Below, piece by piece: positions 37,730 to 46,550 of a DNA stretch of 64,000 nucleotides. How positions within the stretch are numbered: position 1 is the first letter of the stretch; every line of letters begins with the position of its first letter. The translations under genes were made by a program, and so were the position numbers. Source of the stretch: AP-15 sp963762575 (GTDB lineage Bacteria > Pseudomonadota > Alphaproteobacteria > ATCC43930 > CGMCC-115725). The DNA lies in the NCBI GenBank assembly GCA_963762575.1, contig CAVXLL010000019.1, positions 1 through 64,000 on the forward strand, given 5' to 3'. The notes under the pieces were generated by a model. The model ran no database searches, was not told the DNA's origin, and worked only from the letters and a program-made list of their open reading frames with translations.

Positions 37730-37997
37730 CCGTGGTGTTTTCACGAGGCTGAACTCGGTTCAGATAGATCAGGCGGGACCAGATCGGTGAGCGGCATACG
37801 ACGCGAGTCCGGTCGACGACACCGTATGTTTTCAACCCCAAGGCTCGCGCCACCGCCTTCGCTCTTTGTTTTGCCTCTTCCTTGTCTCCAACGAGAAAAA
37901 TCGAAGGGCGCCCGGTGGTCTTGCCGTCGTCATCGCGTTGGGAAATTGTGGCTACCAGCCCCTCGCGAGTGTCTTCTATCTTTAGCCGCACGAACAT
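37698..37997 (-). CDS. Small hypothetical protein
   Basis: 99-residue product starting at ATG 37997, directly behind a near-perfect GAAGGAGATAAAG ribosome site. The N-terminal half (MFVRLKIEDTREGLVATIS, IFLVGDKEEAKQRAKAVARALGL) looks like a folded small domain. The C-terminal part is basic and runs over the 3' end of kup on the other strand. No family recognised. Confidence 0.55.
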   Translation of the reverse strand: MFVRLKIEDTREGLVATISQRDDDGKTTGRPSIFLVGDKEEAKQRAKAVARALGLKTYGVVDRTRVVCRSPIWSRLIYLNRVQPRENTTVISRPRCRVR

Positions 37998-38097
37998 CTT
38001 TATCTCCTTCAGGGCGCGCAAGTCCGCATTTCCGACGGGTTGACATCGTCTGGCTCGTGGTATCTTCTGCGGAGCTCTTTCGTCAGCCAATATTCGG

Positions 38098-38289
38098 CTA
38101 CGGCGAGCCTTTGTTGTAGCATCCATTAAGGCGTGACCAGGTCGAGGCCATCTCCCTCAGCATGTTACGAAATTCATCCCGCCCGTAACCTGCGGTGCGC
38201 AGAACAGGCTCCATCACGTCGTCCGCCAGAAGCTCGTCGAGCGTCGCCCGATAGCAAAGGCACTCATTTCGTCTATATTGATGGGCCAT
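38098..38289 (-). CDS. Small hypothetical protein
   Basis: 63-residue product with plausible composition (LDELLADDVMEPVLRTAGYG, RDEFRNMLREMASTWSRL). Similar short Asp/Glu/Arg-rich helical proteins are common in Hyphomicrobiales, but no domain name can be given. It starts at the end of the DUF2076 remnant, with no clear ribosome site. Confidence 0.4.
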   Translation of the reverse strand: MAHQYRRNECLCYRATLDELLADDVMEPVLRTAGYGRDEFRNMLREMASTWSRLNGCYNKGSP

Positions 38290-38590
38290 CTACCGGATGC
38301 CCTCGCAGAGCAGCGCGCCGGCTGTGCCGGCAGCGGTCATCGCCGCCGAGGGCAGAAAGCCCCCGCCAGTCAATTCAGCGCCGGGAGCGGGAGGTCTCGC
38401 GGAGCCACCTTCGGCGACATAACCCGGCTGCGCCGTCTTCGCGAGCGGAGGCGGACCGGTCCCCGCGTCACCCGGCGGCATATTGCTTGCCCGAGATCAG
38501 GGTCTCGGCCGCCGGATCCCTAGCTTGTCGCTCGATCTTGTTCAGACGATCGAGAAGGATCGCAGTCAGGTCTCTTTCCGCAGGTGTCAT
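38290..38590 (-). pseudogene. DUF2076-like periplasmic protein remnant
   Basis: From ATG 38590 the minus strand reads MTPAERDLTAILLDRLNKI then DPAAETLI, the N terminus of DUF2076 proteins, and stops at a TGA near 38476. A second frame continues with a Pro/Gly-rich linker and GGGFLPSAAMTAAGTAGALLCEGIR, the typical C-terminal segment. The central part (the usual LVQTVLVQ region) is missing, so the gene is internally deleted and frameshifted. Confidence 0.5.
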
Positions 38591-39352
38591 AAGGGCCTTC
38601 CATTATTGATCTGCACCCTCGCTCGTCCTCGCTGCTGCGACCACGGGCTTGTCGAGTGGGGCGGTGAAAGAGATAGCGATTTTGGTTTTAAAGCCTCCCT
38701 GCCCCAGGGACGAGCCATGGCTGATGCGGTCGCTCGGGGGATGTCATCTCCCTATTATCGATATCAGGATCTGCGGCATCCGCGCGCGCATCCTTGTCGA
38801 TCTTTGGGCGTGTGAGCGTCGGACCATTTCCTGAAACCCTTGGTGCAGCTATCTGTGAGGGAGATATACATCGAGGCCAAACCCTTATTTTTTTAATTCT
38901 AACCAAATAGAAATGGGAATGATTTTGAATTTTTCCAACCACTCCCGCCGATGATCAGGCAATATTTATATGATGAGTTTTTTATCGCGATTTGAACTGT
39001 CGCCTATTCACAGGATGAATTTTTGCGGCTATCCGGATAAGCCAACACCAGTGATCGGCTGCCCAATTACGGCAACGTCGCGAGAAAAAACGTTGATATG
39101 GATTAAATCAATCCCGTGCGGACAGATTCCTGATATTGTACTGAAGGAGCTCTTGCATAGATAAAAAATGGTACAATATGCAAGATGGAAGATTCGTTTG
39201 CCGCGCAAAATTGTGTACCCGCGGAACGACGTGTGGTTTTGTCCGGTGAAAGTCTTAAGAGACCCTCGGATAGCAGACGAATTCTCTCTCAGGGCCGCAA
39301 TCCGCGGCGGCAAGATCAGGGGGATGATCCCCTGACATCGAGGCATATTTTT
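38591..39352. other. Gene-poor stretch, 760 bp
   Basis: No convincing gene on either strand. The part around 38870-39180 is clearly more AT-rich than the rest of the window, with runs such as CCCTTATTTTTTTAATTC. Only short unsupported reading frames occur. It contains the small palindrome at 39316-39335. Confidence 0.6.
39316..39335. repeat. Short hairpin upstream of a small membrane-protein gene
   Basis: TCAGGGG (39316-39322), six-base loop, CCCCTGA (39329-39335): a perfect 7-bp inverted repeat 18 bases before the ATG at 39353. It could be an operator or could mask the ribosome site; function unknown. Confidence 0.4.
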
Positions 39353-39706
39353 ATGAAAAGATATCCGAGCCTAAAACCGGGGATCTGGGGGGCGGTGATC
39401 GGCGCGGCTGTGATATCGGTGGTTGGTTTCTCATCCTTCGGCTGGACTCTCGGTAGCACCGCCGAGCGGATGGCCAAAGAGCAGGCGCAAGATGCGGTCG
39501 TTGCGGTGCTGGCGCCGATTTGCGTCGAGAAGTTCCAGCATCAGGCTGACGCAGCGACAAGATTGGTCGAGTTCAAAAAGGTTTCCTCGTCGTGGGACCG
39601 GCGCTCAATCATTGAGAAGGGCGGCTGGGCGACAATGGCGGGAACCGATGCTCCAAGCTCGGCCGTTGTTACCGCTTGCGCAGAACGACTGGGCGGCCCT
39701 CTCTAG
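39353..39706 (+). CDS. Hypothetical membrane-anchored protein
   Basis: 117 residues from ATG 39353: MKRYPSLKPGIWGAVIGAAV begins an N-terminal membrane helix, then a periplasmic-looking part (ERMAKEQAQDAVVAVLAPIC, FKKVSSSWDRRSIIEKGGWATMAG). It belongs to an uncharacterised family often seen in Bradyrhizobium relatives, judging by the conserved TAERMA and VVAVLAPICVEK pattern. No function can be given. Confidence 0.65.
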   Translation: MKRYPSLKPGIWGAVIGAAVISVVGFSSFGWTLGSTAERMAKEQAQDAVVAVLAPICVEKFQHQADAATRLVEFKKVSSSWDRRSIIEKGGWATMAGTDAPSSAVVTACAERLGGPL

Positions 39707-39762
39707 AGGGTGCGTCGGCCTCCCTCGGGGCGGGCGGTAGCCATTTCAGTCCGGGAGAGTTC

Positions 39763-40164
39763 ATGGCGCTACCCGCTCGGTTTTCCCTGCTCCATTCTGA
39801 TCTGAACGATTTTCTTTTCGCCTCGGTTGGCGAAGAACAAAATGGAGTAACGCTCAGCGTTGTTTCAGCGTTGACGCGGCTCGGCGTAGATCCCTGGCAA
39901 GAGGCTGCCCGACTGACGCCCTTGCCAAAGGCTCGTGCAGCCGAGGCGCTCGCAACCTTGATTGCTCGATTGCCCATCCGTCGAACGCAATCATTGGACG
40001 ATTTGGCCATCAGCCGGCGGTTGGTGGAGCTTTTGCCGACGCAAAAAACGCCGCCTTTGCAGCGTCGAGGACCCGCAGGGGCGGGGCAGGAGAAATATTG
40101 GCGGGCGATGATACTGCTCGCCGGCATTGCCCTCGGCGCCGTGGTCCTCTCCAGCATGTTGTGA
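39763..40164 (+). CDS. Hypothetical protein with C-terminal membrane anchor
   Basis: 133 residues from ATG 39763, behind CCGGGAGAG. The N-terminal soluble part (SDLNDFLFASVGEEQNGVTL, SALTRLGVDPWQEAARL) is a conserved alphaproteobacterial pattern without assigned function. The C terminus has one hydrophobic helix (AMILLAGIALGAVVL). It follows the previous gene by 56 bases on the same strand. Confidence 0.65.
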   Translation: MALPARFSLLHSDLNDFLFASVGEEQNGVTLSVVSALTRLGVDPWQEAARLTPLPKARAAEALATLIARLPIRRTQSLDDLAISRRLVELLPTQKTPPLQRRGPAGAGQEKYWRAMILLAGIALGAVVLSSML

Positions 40165-40233
40165 TCGAGTGCCAACCGCGCCCGGCGTTACTGCTGATGT
40201 CTGTAATCCAGTTCTCTTTAAACCGGAAACATC

Positions 40234-40365
40234 ATGAAATATCTCGTCCCGCCGATCGTGATTCCCGTGCTATTGTTCATTTCTGTCGTGGCATTCGGAA
40301 TCCTCAGGCCGCCCACTAGCGTCGGGCATCCTCCCGTTCCCGCGGCGAACTCGCAACCTCGGTAG
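40234..40365 (+). CDS. Very small membrane protein
   Basis: 43-residue frame: MKYLVPPIVIPVLLFISVVA gives one membrane helix, then a Pro-rich tail (RPPTSVGHPPVP). Start and end are clear, but the ribosome site is weak (CCGGAAAC). It lies between two better-supported small genes on the same strand. Confidence 0.4.
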   Translation: MKYLVPPIVIPVLLFISVVAFGILRPPTSVGHPPVPAANSQPR

Positions 40366-40403
40366 CCTATCTGGACCGCGTCGTGGTCTAAGGAGGGATC
40401 AGC

Positions 40404-40598
40404 ATGTCAGAGCACAAATACCGCGTCGGTCAGGCGGTCGAATTCTTCCCGGAGCGGGGTGTCGAGCATACGGCTAAAGGCCGCTTTAAAATAGTTCGCC
40501 TTTTGCTCGGCGAGCGCAACGCCCCTCATTACCGAATCAAACACGAGGTGGACGGGCATGAGCGGATGGTCGGCGAAAGCGAGCTCGGTCCGCGATGA
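40404..40598 (+). CDS. Small hypothetical protein
   Basis: 64 residues from ATG 40404, with a strong AAGGAGGG ribosome site at 40391-40398. The sequence MSEHKYRVGQAVEFFPERG, FKIVRLLLGERNAPHYRIKH looks like a small beta-barrel (SH3- or KOW-like pattern) and is typical of short conserved alphaproteobacterial proteins. Function unknown. Confidence 0.62.
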   Translation: MSEHKYRVGQAVEFFPERGVEHTAKGRFKIVRLLLGERNAPHYRIKHEVDGHERMVGESELGPR

Positions 40599-40940
40599 TC
40601 CCAGCGTCCGGACGGCGCAGCGTGAGGCGTCTATAATCTCTGGGTTCGGTTCCGCTCGGCTCAGATCGCTCCGCCGGCCGCCAGCGGCAGCGCCCCGGAG
40701 CCTTTAGCGAGGCGAGCAGGCTCGCCGCAGCTCGTCGAAGCGGCGACTGAAGAAATGGGCTTCGCCGATTGAAGACAGATCGTGGGATCTGATCTGACTA
40801 GGTGTTGGTTTGGCCCCCTTGATGAGAGCCGCCCACTGACACTTCTCGGACGCATGCTGTGCTACAAGTGTCGCCGCGCGAATTTCTAACCGGTGACATT
40901 TTCGCTGATCTGCCTCTCACAGGAACCGCGAAAACAGCGA

Positions 40941-40968
40941 CGGAACAGCGAGAATTCTCGCTGTTCCG
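40941..40968. repeat. Perfect 28-base palindrome
   Basis: CGGAACAGCGAGAA (40941-40954) followed at once by its exact complement (40955-40968), centred on an EcoRI-like GAATTC. With no spacer it would extrude as a cruciform rather than make a normal terminator loop. Neighbouring bases repeat the AACAGCGA/AAACAGCGAAAACAGC motif. Confidence 0.75.
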
Positions 40969-41134
40969 CAATTGACCGAGGCGGCACGGGCCCAGGATTT
41001 CCGCCAAAAACGGACCCAAGATGGCTGATAATGCGCCGCCGAAACAGCGAAAACAGCCAGCAGCCCTAGATCGATTTGCCCTCGAGCAATCGCAGGCTAG
41101 CAATGATGATAGGCTCGTGCGGCGGAACTATGGA

Positions 41135-41152
41135 CCCCGGCTTTCGCCGGGG
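41135..41152. repeat. REP-like hairpin
   Basis: CCCCGGC-TTTC-GCCGGGG, a perfect 7-bp stem preceded by TATGGA. The wording GACCCCGGCTTTCGCCGGGG is typical of dispersed intergenic hairpins in alphaproteobacteria. Confidence 0.6.
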
Positions 41153-41380
41153 CGGCGGTTTCATCGGTCGAGCGGGGGGTGCTTCACACACTCGGAAACC
41201 GGAGCGCAAGGGCAGCAAGGCCAAAGCGTTCGCCTCTGATCCTGCTTTCAGCGGTGTGGCGATAACCCTGCCGACCTCTGGGTGCCTCTGGCTCGAAAGA
41301 AAACCGAGGCGGCCCTATATCGTGATGGAGCGGCACGGGCGGGCTTCCTATCGTCCGGCGCCGGCACTTTGGAGGGCGGC

Positions 41381-42546
41381 ATGAGCGGTTGCATCGTCGG
41401 TTGGGCGCACAGCAAGTTCGGCAAGCACGAGGGCAGGGACCTCGAGTCGCTGATCGTCGAGGTGGCGCAGGCGGCGTTGGCCGATGCCGGTGTCGCGGCG
41501 GCCGACATCGACGCGATCTATCTCGGCACGATGAATGGCGGGTTTGTCCGCCAGGAATTCCCGGCATCGCTGGTGTTTCAGGCCGATCCGGCGCTCCGTT
41601 TCAAACCGGCGACGCGGGTCGAGAACGCCTGCGCGACCGGCTCGGCGGCGATCCATCAGGGCCTCAACGCGATCGCCGCGGGGAAGGCGCGGCTCGCGCT
41701 GATCGTCGGCGTCGAGAAGATGACCGAGGTCTCCGGCGCGCAGGTCGGCGATATCCTGCTCGGCGCCTCCTATCGCAAGGAGGAGGACGCGATCGAGGGC
41801 GGCTTCGCCGGCATCTTCGGCAAAATCGCCCAGAGCTATTTCCAGCGTTATGGCGACCAGTCCGATGCGCTCGCCCGGATCGCCGCGAAGAACCACAAGA
41901 ACGGCGTCGCCAATCCGCTGGCGCAGATGCAAAAAGATCTCGGCTACGAATTCTGCCGCACGGTCTCCGACAAGAACCCGATCGTCGCCGGCCCGCTGAA
42001 GCGCACCGATTGCTCGCTGGTCTCGGACGGCGCCGCGGCGGTCGTGCTCGCCGATACGGCGACCGCGCTGCAGCATGAAGAAGGCGGTCGTTTTCCGCGC
42101 CGCCGAGCAGGTCAACGACTTCCTGCCGATGAGCCGGCGCGACATCGTCGCCTTCGAAGGGCCGGCGCTTGCGTGGAAACGGGCGCTCGCCGCGGCCCGG
42201 CTCGGGCTCGACGATCTCGACCTGGTCGAGACCCATGACTGCTTCACGATCGCCGAGCTGATCGAATACGAGGCGATGGGGCTGACCCCGAAAGGCGAGG
42301 GCGCGCGCGCGATCCTCGAAGGCTGGACCGAAAAGGACGGCAAGCTGCCGATCAACCCGTCGGGCGGGCTCAAATCGAAGGGGCACCCGATCGGCGCGAC
42401 CGGCGTGTCGATGCACGTGCTGGCGGCGATGCAGGTGACCGGCACGGCCGGCGGCATGCAGATGCCGGACGCCGCGCTCGCCGGCGTCTTCAACATGGGC
42501 GGCGCCGCCGTCGCCAATTTCGTCAGCATCCTCGAGCCGCTGCGCG
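41381..42546 (+). CDS. Thiolase family protein (acetyl-CoA acetyltransferase), frameshifted
   Basis: About 388 residues after repair. Condenses or cleaves acyl-CoA with CoA. The ATG at 41381 follows GGAGGGCGGC. The N-terminal half holds the nucleophilic Cys in ENACATGSAAIHQG (about residue 86). One extra base near 42072 moves the frame before MKKAVVFRAAEQVNDFLPM. The C-terminal half has VETHDCFTIAELIEYEAMG and the catalytic His in GHPIGATGVSMHVLAAMQ, the pattern of SCP-x-like thiolases. No stop is found at the expected end (SILEPLR); the frame runs through a repeat into the next gene, which suggests another indel. Confidence 0.82.
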
Positions 42547-42556
42547 GCTGCCCAGC

Positions 42557-42614
42557 CGTCATCCGCGGGCTTGACCCGCGGTCCGACACCTTGCGGGTCA
42601 GCTCGGCAATGACG
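42557..42614. repeat. Dispersed palindromic element between thiolase and reductase genes
   Basis: CGTCATCCGCGGGCTTGACC and CGCGG form a hairpin (CCGCGGG / CCCGCGG around CTTGA), and the distal part ends CAATGACG, partly complementary to the start. The wording is typical of alphaproteobacterial intergenic repeats. It sits exactly where the thiolase stop is expected. Confidence 0.6.
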
Positions 42615-42629
42615 AGACGAGGAGGAGCG

Positions 42630-43624
42630 ATGGCGACGTTCCGCGCACTGGTGCTGCACGAGGAAGGCGGCAAGGTCGTCCCGCGCATCGAGGCGGTCGA
42701 CGAGGCGCGGCTGCCGCCCGGGCGAGGTCACCGTCGCGGTCGAGTATTCGACGCTCAACTACAAGGACGGGATGATCCTGCAAGGGCATCGGCCGGCTGG
42801 TGCGCAATTACCCGCATGTCCCCGGCATCGATTTCGCCGGCACGGTCGAGCGCTCGAATTCGCCGGAGTTCAAGCCGGGCGACCAGGTCGTTCTGACCGG
42901 CTGGCGGGTCGGCGAGACGCAATGGGGCGGCTATGCCGAGAAGGCGCGCGTCCAGGCCGCCTATCTGGTGCGGCTGCCGGAAGGGCTCAGCGCCCGCCAG
43001 GCGATGGCGATCGGCACCGCCGGGTTCACCGCGATGCTGGCGGTCATCGCGTTGGAGCGGCACGGGCTCGAGCCCGGCGCGGGCGAGGTGCTGGTCACCG
43101 GTGCCGCCGGCGGGGTCGGCAGCGTCGCGGTCGCGCTTCTTTCGCGGCTCGGGCATCGGGTCGTCGCGTCGACCGGGCGACCCGAGCAGCGCGACTACTT
43201 GACGAGCTCGGCGCGGCCGACCTGATCGATCGCGCAGCTCTCGCGGCGAGACCGTCGCGGCCGCTCGACCGCGAGCGCTGGGCCGGCGCGATCGATGCGG
43301 TCGGCGGCACCACCCTGGCGACGATCCTGACCCAGCTCAAATACCGCGCCAGCGTCGCCGCTTGCGGGCTCGCCGGCGGCAGCGACCTGCCGGCGACGGT
43401 GATCCCGTTCCTGTTGCGCGGGGTCAACCTGCTCGGCATCGACTCGGTCATGTGCCCGCGCGACGAGCGGATCGAAGCGTGGCAGCGACTGGCGCGCGAT
43501 CTGCCGCTCGATAAGCTCGACAGGATGACCGAGACGCGTGCCGCTTTCCGCGCTGCCCGGGCTCGCGCCGAAGATCCTCGGCGGCGAGATCCGCGGGCGG
43601 ATCGTCGTCGACGTTACCGGTTGA
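42630..43624 (+). CDS. acuI: AcuI/YhdH-type acryloyl-CoA reductase-like MDR oxidoreductase, frameshifted
   Basis: NADPH-dependent medium-chain reductase, about 330 residues after repair. The ATG at 42630 follows GGAGGAGCG and reads MATFRALVLHEEGGKV. Later pieces in other frames: EYSTLNYKDGMILQG, NYPHVPGIDFAGTVE, VVLTGWRVGETQWGGYAEKA, TAGFTAMLAV, the nucleotide motif VTGAAGGVGSVAVALL, LLGIDSVMCP and the end GGEIRGRIVVDVTG with TGA 43622-43624. At least four indels (near 42720, 42785, 43190 and 43545). This family reduces acryloyl-CoA to propionyl-CoA; substrate inferred. Confidence 0.78.
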
Positions 43625-43665
43625 TCTCCCGGGAATTCTCGAACCTGTCCGTGCGTTGGCGGGTT

Positions 43666-44001
43666 ATGAAGAACACTGAATTACGCCCCCGCACAATCAG
43701 CGTTGCTCAACGAGGCCAGATCGTCCAGCGGGTCATCGTCGATGGCTGGACGAGCACCGAGGCCGCCGCAGCCTTTGGCGTGCCGCGGCGGATTGTCGAG
43801 GTCTGGGTGGCCGATTTCCGCCGGCACGGTATGGCGAGCCTTCGTCAGGAACCCGGACGGACAATCGCCGCGGAGATGATTCGCTCTACGGTATGGCGTC
43901 CGGTGCGGGTGATGTGGCGCAAGTTCTTGGGGTCGTTAGCGCCCGAGCCGCTCGTCCAGGCCTTGCCGCTGCGTCACTCGAACAAGGACGGGCCGCGCTA
44001 G
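43666..44001 (+). CDS. Helix-turn-helix domain protein
   Basis: 111 residues from ATG 43666. MKNTELRPRTISVAQRGQIV then WTSTEAAAAFGVPRRIVEVWVADF is a transposase-like helix-turn-helix (IS481/IS630 leader type), followed by RHGMASLRQEP. The C-terminal part (VRVMWRKFLGSLAP, LPLRHSNKDGPR) is not a transposase catalytic domain. Solitary proteins of this kind occur in many alphaproteobacteria; a DNA-binding role is inferred. It could instead be a domesticated remnant of an insertion sequence. Confidence 0.65.
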   Translation: MKNTELRPRTISVAQRGQIVQRVIVDGWTSTEAAAAFGVPRRIVEVWVADFRRHGMASLRQEPGRTIAAEMIRSTVWRPVRVMWRKFLGSLAPEPLVQALPLRHSNKDGPR

Positions 44002-44007
44002 CTCGAG

Positions 44008-44813
44008 TCACCGGCTGCGGAAGGCGGGCTTGCGCTTGTCGATGAAGGCGGCCATGCCTTCCTTCCGGTCCTCGGTGGCGAAGGTCGAATGGAACAGCCG
44101 CCGCTCGAAACGCACCCCCTCGGCGAGGGTCGTCTCATAGGCGCGATTGACCGCTTCCTTGACCATCATCGCGATCGGGCGAGACATCCCGGCGATCCGC
44201 TCGGCGATTTTGACCGCTTCGGCGAGCAGCTCGGCCGCGGGCACGATGCGGCTGACGAGCCCGGCGCGTTCGGCCTCCGCCGCATCCATCATGCGGCCGG
44301 TCAGGCACAGATCCATCGCCTTCGCCTTGCCGACGAAGCGGGTGAGGCGCTGCGTCCCGCCGGCGCCCGGGATCGTGCCGAGATTGATCTCCGGCTGGCC
44401 GAACTGCGCGGTGTCGGCGGCAATGAGGATGTCGCACATCATCGCGATCTCGCAGCCGCCGCCCAGCGCAAAACCGGCGACCGCCGCGATGACCGGTTTG
44501 CGGCATTGTGCGACCCGCTCCCACCCGCGGGTAATGAAATCCTCGCAATAGATCTCGGGATAGCTCTTCGACACCATCTCCTTGACGTCGGCGCCGGCCG
44601 CGAAGGCCTTCTCGTTGCCGGTCAGAACGATCGCGCCGATCGCCGTGTCATCTTCGAGATCGTCCAACGCCGCAGCGAGTTCGCTGATCAGCGCCGCGTT
44701 CAGCGCGTTCAGCGCCGCCGGCCGGTTGAGCGTGACGATGCCGACCGCGCCGTGCCGCTCGACGAGATATTCTGGTAGCTGGGGATATTCTGGTAGCCGG
44801 GTTGCTCACTCAT
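44008..44813 (-). CDS. Enoyl-CoA hydratase, one frameshift
   Basis: About 268 residues. Crotonase-fold enzyme hydrating 2-enoyl-CoA. The ATG at 44813 (MSEQPGYQNIPS) is followed by a one-base deletion near 44774. In the corrected frame it reads EYLVERHGAVGIVTLNRPAALNALNAALI and joins DDLEDDTAIGAIVLTGNEKAFAAGADVKEM (oxyanion hole) and ALGGGCEIAMMCDILIA. The catalytic Glu region is FGQPEINLGTIPGAGGTQRL. The N terminus contains a 14-bp direct repeat. It follows mutM on the same strand, as in many alphaproteobacteria. Confidence 0.88.
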
Positions 44814-44825
44814 CCTTTACCTCAT

Positions 44826-45653
44826 CTAGCGTTGTCGTTTGGCGCAGAAAAAGGTCGATCGGCCGGACTGCACGATTCGGCGCACCGCGCCGCCGCAATC
44901 GCAGCCGGGACAGGGATCGCCTTCATGGCCATAGACTGCCCAGCGGTGCTGGAAATAGCCGAGTTCGCCGTCGGCTTGGACGTAATCGCGCAGCGAGGAT
45001 CCGCCGGCTTCGATCGCCTCCGTCAGGACCGAACGGATCCCCTTTACCAACCGCTCCGCGCGTCCCTGGCCGATCGAGGCCGCGAGGCGTCGCGGCGAGA
45101 GCCCGAGCGCGAAGAGCGCCTCGCAGACATAGATGTTTCCGAGCCCGGCGACGATCCGCTGATCGAGCAGCGCGGATTTGATCGGCGTCATCTTGCCGGC
45201 GAGCGCCGTGGCGAGATAGGCGCCAGTGAAGTCGGCTTCGAGCGGCTCCGGGCCGAGCGCCGCCAATAGCGGGTGCTGTTTCTCCTCCCCGCGCTTGACA
45301 TAGTCGAGCAGGCCGAAACGGCGGGCATCGTTGAAGCGGATGACGGTGCCGTCATCGAGCCTCAACACGACATGGTCGTGCGGCGCGTCCGGCAGAGCGG
45401 CGGTGCCCGCCGTGACCCGGCCGGACATGCCGAGATGGAGCAGCAGCACTCCGTCCGTATCGAGCTCGATCAGGATGTATTTGCCGCGCCGGCCGAGCGC
45501 GCCGATACGTGCGCCGTCGAGCCGCGCGGCCAGAGCCGGCGGAAACGGCCGCCGCAGATCCGGCCGGCGCAGCTCGGCCTGCAGAATGCGGCGGCCGCTC
45601 ATCTTGAGCGCGAGACCGCGTCGGACCGTCTCGACTTCAGGCAGTTCGGGCAT
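44826..45653 (-). CDS. mutM: Formamidopyrimidine-DNA glycosylase
   Basis: 275-residue Fpg/MutM, which removes oxidised purines and nicks the DNA. It begins MPELPEVETVRRGL, with the catalytic Pro2/Glu3. The lysine and DNA-binding region is seen at LLHLGMSGRV, and the helix-two-turn-helix region at DQRIVAGLGNIYVCEALF. The C-terminal zinc finger reads CPGCDCGG...RSTFFCAKRQR: three usual cysteines are present, but the fourth (normally in C-x-x-C-Q) is Arg, and an extra Cys occurs in CPGCDC. Divergent from ubiE. Confidence 0.93.
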   Translation of the reverse strand: MPELPEVETVRRGLALKMSGRRILQAELRRPDLRRPFPPALAARLDGARIGALGRRGKYILIELDTDGVLLLHLGMSGRVTAGTAALPDAPHDHVVLRLDDGTVIRFNDARRFGLLDYVKRGEEKQHPLLAALGPEPLEADFTGAYLATALAGKMTPIKSALLDQRIVAGLGNIYVCEALFALGLSPRRLAASIGQGRAERLVKGIRSVLTEAIEAGGSSLRDYVQADGELGYFQHRWAVYGHEGDPCPGCDCGGAVRRIVQSGRSTFFCAKRQR

Positions 45654-45754
45654 CGGTCTTCAATGCCGGAGGAGCTCCAAATAAGCGGTTCATACAGCGG
45701 CTCGAATTGGCAGATCGTAGCGTGCGCGGTCCGACAGGGTTATTTTCCTGCCCG

Positions 45755-46534
45755 ATGAGTGACGAAGACACAAGCGCTCGCACCGATTTCGGCTTTCGCC
45801 GGGTGCCCGAAGCGGGAGAAAGCGCCGCTGGTGCGCGCGGTCTTCGACAGCGTCGCAGCGCGCTACGATCTGATGAACGATCTGATGAGCGCGCGGCATC
45901 CACCGCTGGTGGAAGACCGAGATGGTGGCCTGGCTCGAAGCCGCGCCCCGGCCAGCGTCTGCTCGATGTCGCCGGCGGCACCGGCGACATCGCCCTGCGC
46001 GCCTTGCCGCGCCTTGCTGGGGAAGGGGGAGGCAGCGGACGCAGGCGCCATCGTCTGCGACGCCAACGCGGCAATGCTCGAGATCGGCCGCGCCCGCGCG
46101 CTCGACGAGGGCATCCTCGCCGGGATCGAGTGGCTGTGCGCCGACGCCGAACGGCTTGCCCTTCGCCGACCGCAGCGTCGATCTCTATACGATCGCCTTC
46201 GGCCTGCGCAACGTGACCCGGATCGAGCGGGCGCTCGCCGAGGCGCGGCGCGTGCTGAAGCCGGGCGGGCGGTTTCTCTGTCTCGAATTCACCCCTGCCA
46301 TCCCGCCGCTCGCTGCAGCCGCTCTACGATCTCTACAGCTTTCAGATGCTGCCGTTGCTCGGCCAGATCGTCACCGGCGATCGCGACGCCTATGCCTATC
46401 TCGTCGAGAGCATCCGCCGTTTCCCGCCGCAGAGCGAGCTGTCCGAGATGATCGCCGCAGCCGGGCTCGACCGGGTGCGATTCCGCAATCTGACCGGCGG
46501 CATCGCCGCGCTCCATTCGGCCTGGCGGCTCTGA
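45755..46534 (+). CDS. ubiE: Ubiquinone/menaquinone methyltransferase UbiE, several frameshifts
   Basis: C-methyltransferase of quinone synthesis, about 258 residues after repair. Pieces in order: DEDTSARTDFGFRRVPE, REKAPLVRAVFDSVAARYDLMNDLMS, the SAM motif LLDVAGGTGDIALRAL (broken by an extra C at about 45945), DANAAMLEIGRARALDEGI, FADRSVDLYTIAFGLRNVT, RVLKPGGRFLCLEF and LPLLGQIVTGDRDAYAYLVES to TGA 46532-46534. About five single-base insertions (near 45805, 45893, 45945, 46155 and 46315). The gene is expected to be needed for respiration, so errors are more likely than loss. Confidence 0.85.
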
Positions 46535-46550
46535 CCCACGCCGCGCGGCG

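Larger units (their letters stand above)
40599..41380. other. Intergenic region with palindromes, 780 bp
   Basis: No supported gene. Short frames on both strands lack ribosome sites and conserved sequence. It contains a 28-base perfect palindrome at 40941-40968 and a REP-like hairpin at 41135-41152. The region ends at the GGAGGG site of the thiolase gene. Confidence 0.6.

Noticed and set aside
38649..38834. Short plus-strand frames in 38.6-39.2 kb as genes
   Set aside because: No ribosome sites and unnatural composition; the region is better described as gene-poor.
40798..41103. A 101-codon minus-strand frame in the intergenic region
   Set aside because: It spans the perfect palindrome, is Cys/Ser/Arg-rich, lacks a ribosome site and shows no domain.
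43666..44001. An insertion sequence at the HTH gene
   Set aside because: Only a transposase-like helix-turn-helix is present; no catalytic domain, terminal inverted repeats or target duplication were seen.
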